NCBI RefSeq assembly: GCF_007713735.2
Contig: NZ_VMNW02000001.1
Coordinates: forward strand, 186,001 to 250,000
DNA: 64,000 nt
From: Amycolatopsis acidicola
GTDB taxonomy: Bacteria > Actinomycetota > Actinomycetes > Mycobacteriales > Pseudonocardiaceae
Reading direction: 5' to 3'
The position numbers were made by a program, and so were the translations under genes. Of the stretch, positions 32,901 to 40,523 are shown in pieces; the first letter of the stretch is position 1, and every line of letters begins with the position of its first letter. The notes beneath the pieces are model-generated. The model was not told where the DNA came from, did no database searches, and saw nothing but the letters and a program-made list of their open reading frames with translations.

Positions 32901-34292
32901 TTACGTCGTCTTCTCCCAGATCTTCCTGGAGGCGGCTTCGGGGTCGGCCGCCACAGAAACCGGGCTGTCCCAGATCCGGGTCAGGCTCTCCCCGGCGCGG
33001 AACTCCGGCCAGCCGGGATCGCCCGTGGCGGCGAAGGAAAGCCACGCCTTGCGGATCTCCGCGGACAGGTACTCGGCCTCCTGCGGGATCGGGTCGCCGA
33101 GTACCAGCGCCGCCATCGGGCCCTCGAAGTTGCCGAAGGTCAACGGCACGTCCAGGCCGTGGCAGGCGCCCAGCGCGCCGCCCAGCGACGGGGTCGGCCA
33201 GGTCAGCTCGTAGCAGAAGCTGTGGCCCGCATGCTTTTCCGCGCACCAGACCGTCGGCATCCGGAAGATCGCGTCGGAGGAGATCAGCACGTGCAGGTCG
33301 CCGTCGGACAGCTCCGGGTACGCGGCGCGGTAGTCCTGCACGGAAACCCCGTAGCGGGCGGCGGTTTCGGCCGGGTCCTTCGTGGTCAGGTCCTCGTTCA
33401 GGGCGAAGAGCCGGTACTCGTCGCGGGTGAACCCGGCGATCAGGTCGACCTCCGCGCGCAGGCCCTTCCACGGGTTGCCGCGCACCAGATCGCCGTCGAT
33501 CACCGGGCCGTACGGCGTGATCTCACCCGGAGCGCGCTGCACGCGGTGGATCTCCTCCGACGGCAGCCGGGCGAAGCCCTCGATGGTGGCGGGCACGCCC
33601 AGCTCCCCGGCGATCCGTTCGCTGGTCCGGCGTGCGCGTGACTCGGGCAGGAAACCGCCCGCGATGCTCTGCCCGATCGCCCGGCGGAACAGCCCGCGCC
33701 CCGCGTAGCAGGCTGTCAATGCCGCGACCGACGTGCCGCCGGCGGACTCGCCGAAGATCGTGACGTTGTCCGGATCCCCGCCGAACTGCGCGATGTTCTC
33801 CCGCACCCAGCGCAACGCGGCGAGCTGGTCGAGGAAGGCGCGGTTCTGCGGGGCGTCCGGCAGCCAGCCGAAACCTTCGAAGCCGACGCGGTAGTTCAGC
33901 GTGACCACCACCGCGCCGTCCCGGGCCAGGACGGCGCCGTCGTACTCGGGTTCGCTCGCCGTGCCGATCAGGAACGCGCCGCCGTAGATCCACACCAGCA
34001 CCGGCAGCCCGGAGGTGCTCGGATCGGGCGTCCACACGTTCACCGTCAGGCATTCGGTGTTGTTCCACGGCTGCCACGGCGAAGGCAGGCCGGGCATCAG
34101 CGTGCCCTGCGGCGGGTCGGCGCTGAAGCGCACGGCACTTCGCACGCCGTCCCACGGCTCGGGCGGGGCAGGCGCCTGGAACCGCCTGATCCCGTCCAGC
34201 GGCGCCGCGTACGGAATGCCCTGGAAAGTGCTTACGCCGCCTGCTTCCCTGCCACGGACGGTGCCGGACGTGGTCTGCGCGATCGGGTCCAC
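32901..34292 (-). CDS. Type-B carboxylesterase
   Basis: A 463-residue alpha/beta-hydrolase of the carboxylesterase type-B family (cholinesterase-like). The oxyanion segment is WIYGGAFLIG and the nucleophile elbow is GESAGGTS with Ser183. An acidic triad member and a late His (GACHGLDVPL) are present. No signal peptide is seen. GTG 34292 (reads MDPIAQTTSGTVRG) is chosen because the family starts there; the frame stays open upstream only as antisense. It sits 9 bases before the DevR-like gene and 56 bases after the SNase-like gene on the same strand. Confidence 0.9.
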   Translation of the reverse strand: MDPIAQTTSGTVRGREAGGVSTFQGIPYAAPLDGIRRFQAPAPPEPWDGVRSAVRFSADPPQGTLMPGLPSPWQPWNNTECLTVNVWTPDPSTSGLPVLVWIYGGAFLIGTASEPEYDGAVLARDGAVVVTLNYRVGFEGFGWLPDAPQNRAFLDQLAALRWVRENIAQFGGDPDNVTIFGESAGGTSVAALTACYAGRGLFRRAIGQSIAGGFLPESRARRTSERIAGELGVPATIEGFARLPSEEIHRVQRAPGEITPYGPVIDGDLVRGNPWKGLRAEVDLIAGFTRDEYRLFALNEDLTTKDPAETAARYGVSVQDYRAAYPELSDGDLHVLISSDAIFRMPTVWCAEKHAGHSFCYELTWPTPSLGGALGACHGLDVPLTFGNFEGPMAALVLGDPIPQEAEYLSAEIRKAWLSFAATGDPGWPEFRAGESLTRIWDSPVSVAADPEAASRKIWEKTT

Positions 34293-34348
34293 CGGACCAC
34301 TGATACCAGAGCGGCGTTGGGTGGCGAAGATTTTCGCGCCAGGTTGGG

Positions 34349-35143
34349 CTATTCGCAGGCCACCCCGTTGTGGTCGCGATCGAGGCCGGGGCGGTATCCG
34401 GGCTGCCACAGGTACAACGGCGCCTTGCCCGCGGCGCGCACTTCTTCGCAGTCCTCGTAGTACGTGCGGTCCGGGCCCGGTTTGGTCGACGGCGGCCGGG
34501 TTGTCGTGGTCTGGGGCGGCGGCGGGGTCGAGCTCGACGGCTTCGGCGTGGTGGTCTTCGGGGTGGTCGTGGCGGGTTTCGTGCTGGTCACCGGTGTCGG
34601 GCCGGTGATCATGCCGTTGCAGGGCGCCGCCCACAGGCCGGCGTTCGCCGAGCGTGCGTCGTCTTCCGCGGTCTGCAACGCGTCGCTGTTCGCGTTGGCG
34701 ACGTACTTCGCGTGCCCGGTTTTCAGCGCCTGGGTGGAAAAGTCGGTGCCGTCGGCGAGCGTGACGAAGGCGAGGGTGGGTTCTTCCGCGTTTGCCAGCT
34801 GGACGGTTACTTGTTTCCCGCCGAGGAACTGCGTTGCCCATTCCTCGGTTTCGGTGGCATAGCAGTTGCCGGCCGCCGGTGTTTCGATTCCCGCCGCCTG
34901 CACGCTTTTGGTCACCCCGGCCGGATCCGTGAGGTACACCGTCTCCCCGTCGACCACGCTCGTGACGGTGTACGTCGGTGGCTTCACGGCGCTCGAACTG
35001 GGCTTGTCCGTGGTGGCCTGTGCCGCGTTGTCGGATTTCGCCGGCGCCCTGCCGAACACCGCCCCGAGTACGAAGAGCACGCCGAACACCCCCAGGGTGA
35101 TCTTCATCCACCGCGGCAGGCGGCGGCGGGAAGCTGCGGGCAT
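34349..35143 (-). CDS. Membrane-anchored SNase-like protein with excalibur domain, catalytically degenerate
   Basis: A 264-residue protein with an N-terminal membrane helix (about 14-30), an SNase-like domain (about 57-175), a Pro/Thr-rich linker (about 180-222) and a C-terminal excalibur domain ending DRDHNGVACE, a calcium-loop motif. In staphylococcal nuclease the catalytic residues are Arg35, Glu43 and Arg87. The matching positions here (QAAGIETPA and EEPTLAFV) contain none of them, and the metal Asp21 of VIDGDT is Glu in VVDGET. It is therefore probably a non-catalytic wall or DNA-binding protein. It is divergent from another degenerate nuclease-fold protein. Confidence 0.8.
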   Translation of the reverse strand: MPAASRRRLPRWMKITLGVFGVLFVLGAVFGRAPAKSDNAAQATTDKPSSSAVKPPTYTVTSVVDGETVYLTDPAGVTKSVQAAGIETPAAGNCYATETEEWATQFLGGKQVTVQLANAEEPTLAFVTLADGTDFSTQALKTGHAKYVANANSDALQTAEDDARSANAGLWAAPCNGMITGPTPVTSTKPATTTPKTTTPKPSSSTPPPPQTTTTRPPSTKPGPDRTYYEDCEEVRAAGKAPLYLWQPGYRPGLDRDHNGVACE

Positions 35144-35235
35144 CGACGGTTTCCTGACTGCAGGGGTGCGTTTCCTTACTCGTTCGAAGTGGTCGAGTCG
35201 TTACGTTTTCCGTGCCACCCGCGATTGATCCGGCG

Positions 35236-36666
35236 ATGAAACCCGTAACGGATCTCCGGTTGTCCGCGAGCGGCGCTTTCCCGGCGCACACGACGGAGTT
35301 CACCGCGCTGGAGTTGACCACCACCGCGTTGCGCCCCGGGCACGTGGTCGAGCTGGGCGCGGTGCGGCTGCGCGCGGACGGCACGGTGCTGGACGAGTTC
35401 TCGACGCTGGTGAACCCGGGCTGGAACGTGGACGCCGGGCCGGTGCACGTCCACGGCCTCACCCGCCGCGACCTCGACTCCGCGCCCGCGTTCGGCGAGG
35501 CGCTCGGCGAGCTGGCCGACCTGTGCCGGGGCACCGTGCTCGCGATGCACAACCTGCCGTTCCAGCAAGAGTTCCTGCTCGCCGAGCTGGCCAAGGCGGG
35601 CGTGCAGCTGCCAGCGCTGCCCGGGGTTTGCACCGCCGCTGCGGCCGGCGAAGCGTTGCGGCTGCCGAACTACCAGCTCGCCACCGTCGCCGCCGCGCTC
35701 GGCATCGGCGACTACCCGAGGCACCTGGCGCTGGCGAAGGCGCGGACCTGCGCCTGCGTGGTGGCGTCGCTGATCACGACGCACGGGTTCGCGCTCACCG
35801 CCGACCCGCGGCCGCCGGAGCTGCCGAAGATCGCCACCGGGCTGCGCGTGATCAATCGGCCGGAGACGCCGCCCGAGGAACCCGGCTGGCTGAGCGAAGC
35901 GCTGCCGAGGTTGCCGGTGACGGACGGGCAACCGGCGCTGCTGGCGTATCACGAGCTGCTCGCCGTCGCGGTCACCGACCAGGACCTGTCGCCGGACGAA
36001 GCCCGTGAGCTGGGGGCACTGGCGGGCGAGGCGGGAATCCCGGTCCGCCAGACCCACCTGGACTTCGTCGCCGCCCTGCGCCAGGTGGCCGAGGACGACG
36101 GCGTGATCACCGCCGTCGAGGCGCGTGAGCTGAGCCGTATCGCGAACGCGCTGGCCGTTCCCGAGGCTGTATACAACCTGCGTACAGGCGCTAGAACGCA
36201 GACACCGGCACGAGTCCTGGTCCTCGGCGACACGGTGGAGGCGGACGGCCTGCGCGCGGCGGTGCTGGCGGCCGGGATCCAGCTCGCGAAACGGCTCACC
36301 CCGGCCGTTTCCCACCTGGCGGTCGCCGACGACGTACCCCGCAGCGAACCGCGTCTGGCCAGGGCGCGGGACCTCGGCATCGCGGTGCTCGACGTGCGTT
36401 CGGCGTGGACCGTGCTCGGGCTCGTGAACCCGGCGCCCACGGTGGTGCGGGTCGCGGCGAGCGCACCGCCGCCGTTGCCCGGTCCGGTGGGGCGAGGGCA
36501 GTTGTGGGCGTCCCGTGTCCTGATGATCGCCGGTGTCCTCGTCATGGCTTTCGCGCTCGTCGCCCTTTTCGGCGGAGCGCCTTTCGTTGCAGGCCTGTTC
36601 CTCGGCGCTTTCGGCGTGGCGGCCCTGCTCGGCGGTTGGTACCTGAGCGAGCCCGCGGCGCCTTAG
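35236..36666 (+). CDS. Degenerate DnaQ-like exonuclease / TerB-like / BRCT-like membrane fusion protein
   Basis: A 476-residue multidomain protein. Residues 20-185 resemble a DEDDh exonuclease, but the acidic residues are replaced: Exo I is FTALELTTTAL (D to E26, E to T28), Exo II is HNLPFQQEFL (D to Q110) and Exo III is HLALAKA (D to K168, His163 kept). Residues about 234-312 look TerB-like (SPDEARELGALAGEAG, then DDGVITAVEARELSRIA). Residues about 325-397 look BRCT-like (ARVLVLGDTVEADGLRAAV). Two membrane helices close the protein (427-447, 450-470). ATG 35236 is used; GTG 35212 is an alternative. Domain calls beyond the exonuclease fold are by eye. Confidence 0.75.
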   Translation: MKPVTDLRLSASGAFPAHTTEFTALELTTTALRPGHVVELGAVRLRADGTVLDEFSTLVNPGWNVDAGPVHVHGLTRRDLDSAPAFGEALGELADLCRGTVLAMHNLPFQQEFLLAELAKAGVQLPALPGVCTAAAAGEALRLPNYQLATVAAALGIGDYPRHLALAKARTCACVVASLITTHGFALTADPRPPELPKIATGLRVINRPETPPEEPGWLSEALPRLPVTDGQPALLAYHELLAVAVTDQDLSPDEARELGALAGEAGIPVRQTHLDFVAALRQVAEDDGVITAVEARELSRIANALAVPEAVYNLRTGARTQTPARVLVLGDTVEADGLRAAVLAAGIQLAKRLTPAVSHLAVADDVPRSEPRLARARDLGIAVLDVRSAWTVLGLVNPAPTVVRVAASAPPPLPGPVGRGQLWASRVLMIAGVLVMAFALVALFGGAPFVAGLFLGAFGVAALLGGWYLSEPAAP

Positions 36667-36749
36667 GCGGCGGCGAACTCGCGGGGGCGCTGGATCAGGT
36701 CGTCGAGCTTCACGGGGTCCGAGTACGCGCCCCTCCGGCCGTCCTCCAT
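36663..36749 (-). pseudogene. 28-codon fragment, possible gene remnant
   Basis: A minus-strand frame from ATG 36749 to TAA encodes 28 residues ending KLDDLIQRPREFAAA. Every codon ends in G or C apart from the stop, which is unusual for non-coding sequence and points to the tail of a lost gene or a small protein. It has no ribosome-binding site. I do not recognise the sequence. It occupies the gap between the exonuclease-like gene and the DUF3024 gene. Confidence 0.3.
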
Positions 36750-36785
36750 CCGTGGCTGTCGGTCGGATGAGGTATCACTGTGGGT

Positions 36786-37148
36786 ATGTCGCCGATCCCC
36801 GAGCTACAGCAACGGCAGATCGATCGATGGTGTGAACGGCGCGTACCGGCCCACAAGCGTGACGAGTTCCGCGTCCAGTCCCGCTGGCGCGGCCGCATGG
36901 TGACGCTCGTCGAGAAACGGACCGAATGGTCGGACGTGCCCGCCCCCGGCGACTTGACCGAACACGCGTTCGCGCAGCTCAGGTACGGGATCGACGGCAT
37001 GTGGACGCTCTACTACTGGTCGGCGGACCAGAGTCGCTGGCGCAAGTATCCGGAGAGCCTGCGCAAGAACTCGCCCGTCCCGCTGCTCGCGGACATCGAC
37101 AGCAGCGCGGACAAGCGGTACTTCGAGAGCTGGCTCGAAGCTCACTGA
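36786..37148 (+). CDS. DUF3024 family protein
   Basis: A 120-residue protein matching DUF3024: it opens with QRQIDRWCERRVPAHKRDE, then RWRGRMVTLVEKRTEW and MWTLYYWSADQSRWRKYP. The family is small and soluble with conserved Trp, Cys and basic residues and no known role. ATG 36786 is preferred over GTG 36780, two codons earlier. It stands alone between the exonuclease-like gene and the duplicated cassette beginning at 37225, with 76 bases to the latter. Confidence 0.85.
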   Translation: MSPIPELQQRQIDRWCERRVPAHKRDEFRVQSRWRGRMVTLVEKRTEWSDVPAPGDLTEHAFAQLRYGIDGMWTLYYWSADQSRWRKYPESLRKNSPVPLLADIDSSADKRYFESWLEAH

Positions 37149-37224
37149 ACGTGCCCGGTTTCCCCGAGAATTCGACGCTCCTGGGTGACGGTGCCACTCC
37201 TTGGGGTCCGGCAGGATAGTGCCC

Positions 37225-38289
37225 GTGACCTCGGCCCCCGATCTCCGCGCCTATCTGCGCACTCTCGACGCCGAGACACTGGCCGAGTTAATCCTGGCGG
37301 AGGCCGATCGTGACGCACGGTTACGGCAGGAGCTGGAGCTCCGAGCCCGCGCGCACGGCAAGGTCGGCCCGGTGCTGGACACCGTGGCGCGGCTGCTCGA
37401 CTCGGGCACGCAGGCCGATCTCACCCCGCTCGCCCGCCGCATGGTCGACGGGCTCGACGGCGCGTCCAGCACGGAGCTCCGCCGGGCGCTCGCTCTCTAC
37501 GCGCGGGCCTGTGCCGCGCACCCGCCGGACCCGGTCCGGCTCGCCGACTGGATTCTCGGCGTCGCCTTCAACCGTCCCGACTGGCCGCTGATCGAGCTGG
37601 CCGAGTTCGCCGACGCGCTCGGCGAGGCTGGTCTCGCCCACCTTCGGTCCATTGTGGACAGAGTGCGGACGGAGCGGGCCGGACCGCGGCGCGAGGTCGC
37701 CCGCTCGCTGGCCGAACAGCTCGCGGAGATCACGGGCGACGCCGAAACCCTGCTCGCGATACTGGCCACGAAACCGCCGACGCCCGAGGTCAACCTCCGC
37801 ATCATCCGCACGCTGCGAGCGGCGGGACGGCACGGCGAGGCGATCGCATACGCGGCGCGTACGAGGGTCCACGCCGAGCGGCCGCGCACGGGGGTGCTGG
37901 CGCTCCGGCGCGCCGAGTTCCGCCGGAATCCTTGTCCGGCAAGCTATTCGTCGCTGCGAACGGCTGCCGAGCAAGCTGGCGTCTGGCCGGCCGAGCGGGC
38001 TTCCGCGCTCGAGGCGCTCGCGGGGCGCGAGCCGGGCGAGGTGATCCCGGTGCACAGGCTGTACGTCGAGGAGCTGATCGAGCAGAAGGATTCGACCTGC
38101 TACCGCGAGGCCGCGCTCGCGTTGCGGCAGCTGCGCGTGCTGCACCGCGACGCGGAGACGCCGGGCGAATTCACCGAGTACCTCGCCGAGCTGGTCGAGA
38201 AGCACAAACGCAAGACCCGCTTGCTCGTCGAGCTGCGCAACGCCCGCATCGCCCTGCCCCGGCGGCGTGCTGCCACGATAGGTGCATGA
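37225..38289 (+). CDS. Cassette protein A1 (DUF6880-like alpha-solenoid)
   Basis: A 354-residue, almost wholly helical protein. It begins DLRAYLRTLDAETLAELILA, like DUF6880 proteins, followed by KVGPVLDTVARLLDSGTQAD. Its C terminus (YREAALALRQLRVLHRDA, then YLAELVEKHKRKTRLLVEL) resembles the tail of SWIM-zinc-finger proteins, but no SWIM motif is present. It is paralogous to A2 at 39404 through most of its length. GTG 37225 is chosen by analogy with A2, whose start has the same GTGCCxGTGACC context. The stop overlaps B1 (ATGA). Function unknown. Confidence 0.82.
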   Translation: MTSAPDLRAYLRTLDAETLAELILAEADRDARLRQELELRARAHGKVGPVLDTVARLLDSGTQADLTPLARRMVDGLDGASSTELRRALALYARACAAHPPDPVRLADWILGVAFNRPDWPLIELAEFADALGEAGLAHLRSIVDRVRTERAGPRREVARSLAEQLAEITGDAETLLAILATKPPTPEVNLRIIRTLRAAGRHGEAIAYAARTRVHAERPRTGVLALRRAEFRRNPCPASYSSLRTAAEQAGVWPAERASALEALAGREPGEVIPVHRLYVEELIEQKDSTCYREAALALRQLRVLHRDAETPGEFTEYLAELVEKHKRKTRLLVELRNARIALPRRRAATIGA

Positions 38290-39389
38290 GTCCGGTCAGC
38301 CGCGGTCGCAAAAGCAAGAAGAAGAAACCCCAGTCCCTGGACTCCGAACTGCGCGCGGCTTTCGACGACGCACTCGCGGAGTACGAGGGCGTCACCGACG
38401 TGCTCGACGTCGAACTGCTCACCAGCGATCTGCTCGGTGAGTTCTGGTCCCCGCGCGACCCGGAGCGCAGCGCGCGCGAACTCCTGTTCCCGCTGCTCCG
38501 CTACGCCGCGAAGGACCAGAGCGCCGCGGGTTTCGCGTTGCTGCGCGCGGTCGCGGCGCTCGCCCCCACCGAAGAGCTGCGGGAACGGGCCCGCGAAACG
38601 GCGGAGCGGCAGTCCGCGCTCGGGATGCGGGAACCGTCCTGGGCGGCGGCGATCGAGGCCGTCGAGGTCACCGGGTGCGTCCGGCAGACCGACGTCTTCG
38701 GTGACCACGAGGTGCTCGTCTTCCGTTGCCGTCGCGGCGAAACCCGGCACGGCCTGGTCGCGGAGATCGACCTGCACGGCCTCGACGACGTCTACCTGAC
38801 CGTCGAAGAGGACAAGATCATCAACGAGCTCGAGAAGGACGAGGGCGAGTTCCTCAGCTGCGGCGAGATCCCGTTGGCCGAAGCGCGCGGGATCCTCGAA
38901 GCGGCGATGGCGGTGAACGACAACCTCGCCGAGGCCGAGCCCGACGAGGACGACGATCCGCTCCCCGAAGCCCGCGCCTACGTCCTCGCGCGCCTGCGCG
39001 CCATGCCGCCCGCCGAATCTGTCGTGTCGGAAGAGGCCGACGTCGACGGCGTCGTGCAGGAGTTTTTCGCCGCGGGCAAGGACATCCCGGACAATGAGGA
39101 CAGCCGGTACTTCGCCGCCGCGCTCGTCGAACTCGGGTACGCGCTCGACGAGCGGCGGCCCCTGCGCGCGAGTCCCGGACGCGTCGAGGCGTACCTCGCG
39201 GACCTGCTGGTAGAAGGCGAGATCGACGAATCGGCGCTGGATTCGTTGCGTGCCGTCGTGCTCGGGTGGGCGCGGTGGCGCGGCGCGGAGGAGGGCCTGC
39301 CCACCGCTGCCGCCGAGCTGCTGCTGGAGGAGGCCGAGGCGATGCTCGCCGCCGTCGCGGAGGAACTGGCGTACGCCGGACCGCGATAG
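38286..39389 (+). CDS. Cassette protein B1 (acidic, with basic N terminus)
   Basis: A 367-residue protein starting at an ATGA overlap with A1. The first 15 residues are strongly basic (RGRKSKKKK); the rest is acidic and helical. It shares with B2 the segments VELLTSDLLGEFW, EPSWAAAIEAVEVTGCVRQT and DHEVLVFRCRRGETRHGLV. It also shares the late pattern DNEDSRYFAAALVELGYALD with a proline-linked RRPLRASPG. No catalytic motif is recognised. The strict pairing with A1, repeated in A2/B2, suggests that A and B act as a complex. Confidence 0.8.
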   Translation: MSPVSRGRKSKKKKPQSLDSELRAAFDDALAEYEGVTDVLDVELLTSDLLGEFWSPRDPERSARELLFPLLRYAAKDQSAAGFALLRAVAALAPTEELRERARETAERQSALGMREPSWAAAIEAVEVTGCVRQTDVFGDHEVLVFRCRRGETRHGLVAEIDLHGLDDVYLTVEEDKIINELEKDEGEFLSCGEIPLAEARGILEAAMAVNDNLAEAEPDEDDDPLPEARAYVLARLRAMPPAESVVSEEADVDGVVQEFFAAGKDIPDNEDSRYFAAALVELGYALDERRPLRASPGRVEAYLADLLVEGEIDESALDSLRAVVLGWARWRGAEEGLPTAAAELLLEEAEAMLAAVAEELAYAGPR

Positions 39390-39403
39390 GCCAAGATGTG
39401 CCG

Positions 39404-40480
39404 GTGACCGATCTTCGGGGCTACCTGCGTTCGCTGGACGCCGAGACGCTCGCCGAGCTGTTGCACGAGCAGGCCGAGCGCGATCCCGAACTGTTCGGCC
39501 GTCTCCAGCTGCGGGCCACCGCCTCGGGCAACGAGCTGTCCGAGAGTTCCGGTGAGGCCGCGAAGATCGGTGCGGTGCTGGACACCGTGGCGCGGCTGCT
39601 CGATTCGGGCACCCAGGCCGACGTCGCGCCGCTGGCCCGGCGCACGGTCGACCGGATCGCCGAAGCCCTGCGGCACGGGGACGATTCCTCGGGCGCGGCA
39701 GGAGCCGAGCTGCGGCGGGCGATCAAGCTGTACGCGCGCGCCTGCGCCGGGCACCCGCCGCAGCCCGAACAGCTGGCCGACTGGATAGTCGGCGTCGTCT
39801 TCGGCGGGGCGGAGATCGAGCTCGCCGACTTCGTCAAGGCGTTGGGGGACAACGGACTTCGCCGGATCAAGTCCACTGTGGACGAAGTGCTGGCGGAGCC
39901 GGGAACGGAAGCGCGGCGGCGCGCGGCCGAGCGGCTCGACGAACAGGTCGCGGAGATCACCGGTGACGTCGACGCCCTCCTCGCGATCCTTTCGCGACAG
40001 CCGCCGCGGCTCGACGTCAGCCTGAAGATCGTCCGCGTGCTCCGCGCCGCCGGCCGTACGACGGAGGCGGTCGCGCATGCGGCCAGGGCCCTGAGCCAGG
40101 AGAAAAGTCAGCCGCCGGATGACGGCACCACGGAAGACGGGGCCACGGAGGGTGAGGCCACCGCGGACGAGGTCATCCGCGCGCTCATCGCCGAGGACCG
40201 GCCGGAGGAGGCGTGGGAGGCAGCGCGACGGCTCGGCACCGATCCGACCGAAATACTCGTTGTATACAAAGCGTATATCGAGGACCTCATCGGACTGAAG
40301 GACGCCGTCCACTACGAACAGGCTGCGAAAGCGTTGCGCAAGCTCCGCACGCTGCATCGCAGGGCGGGCCTGGCGGCGGAGTTCGCCCCCTACCTGGCCG
40401 AACTCGTGCGCACCCACCGGCGGAAGACCCGGCTGCTCACGGAAATCTCGGCCGCGCGGATCGCTCTGCCAAAGGTGTGA
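39404..40480 (+). CDS. Cassette protein A2 (paralogue of A1)
   Basis: A 358-residue paralogue of A1. Shared stretches include LRSLDAETLAELL, IGAVLDTVARLLDSGTQAD, ELRRAIKLYARACAGHPPQP and the C-terminal YLAELVRTHRRKTRLLTEI. It differs in a central acidic Thr/Asp/Glu-rich insertion (about 235-255) replacing a Cys-containing region of A1. GTG 39404 lies 14 bases after the B1 stop. The similarity without identity at DNA level indicates an old duplication kept under selection. Confidence 0.82.
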   Translation: MTDLRGYLRSLDAETLAELLHEQAERDPELFGRLQLRATASGNELSESSGEAAKIGAVLDTVARLLDSGTQADVAPLARRTVDRIAEALRHGDDSSGAAGAELRRAIKLYARACAGHPPQPEQLADWIVGVVFGGAEIELADFVKALGDNGLRRIKSTVDEVLAEPGTEARRRAAERLDEQVAEITGDVDALLAILSRQPPRLDVSLKIVRVLRAAGRTTEAVAHAARALSQEKSQPPDDGTTEDGATEGEATADEVIRALIAEDRPEEAWEAARRLGTDPTEILVVYKAYIEDLIGLKDAVHYEQAAKALRKLRTLHRRAGLAAEFAPYLAELVRTHRRKTRLLTEISAARIALPKV

Positions 40481-40523
40481 TCACGGGTCCCCGCGCGTGC
40501 TGCCCCCGGAGGGCGGTGCGAAT

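Noticed and set aside
34293..35633. Minus-strand frame extending the carboxylesterase upstream
   Set aside because: It overlaps the SNase-like gene in another frame and has no family similarity. The esterase fold begins at GTG 34292.
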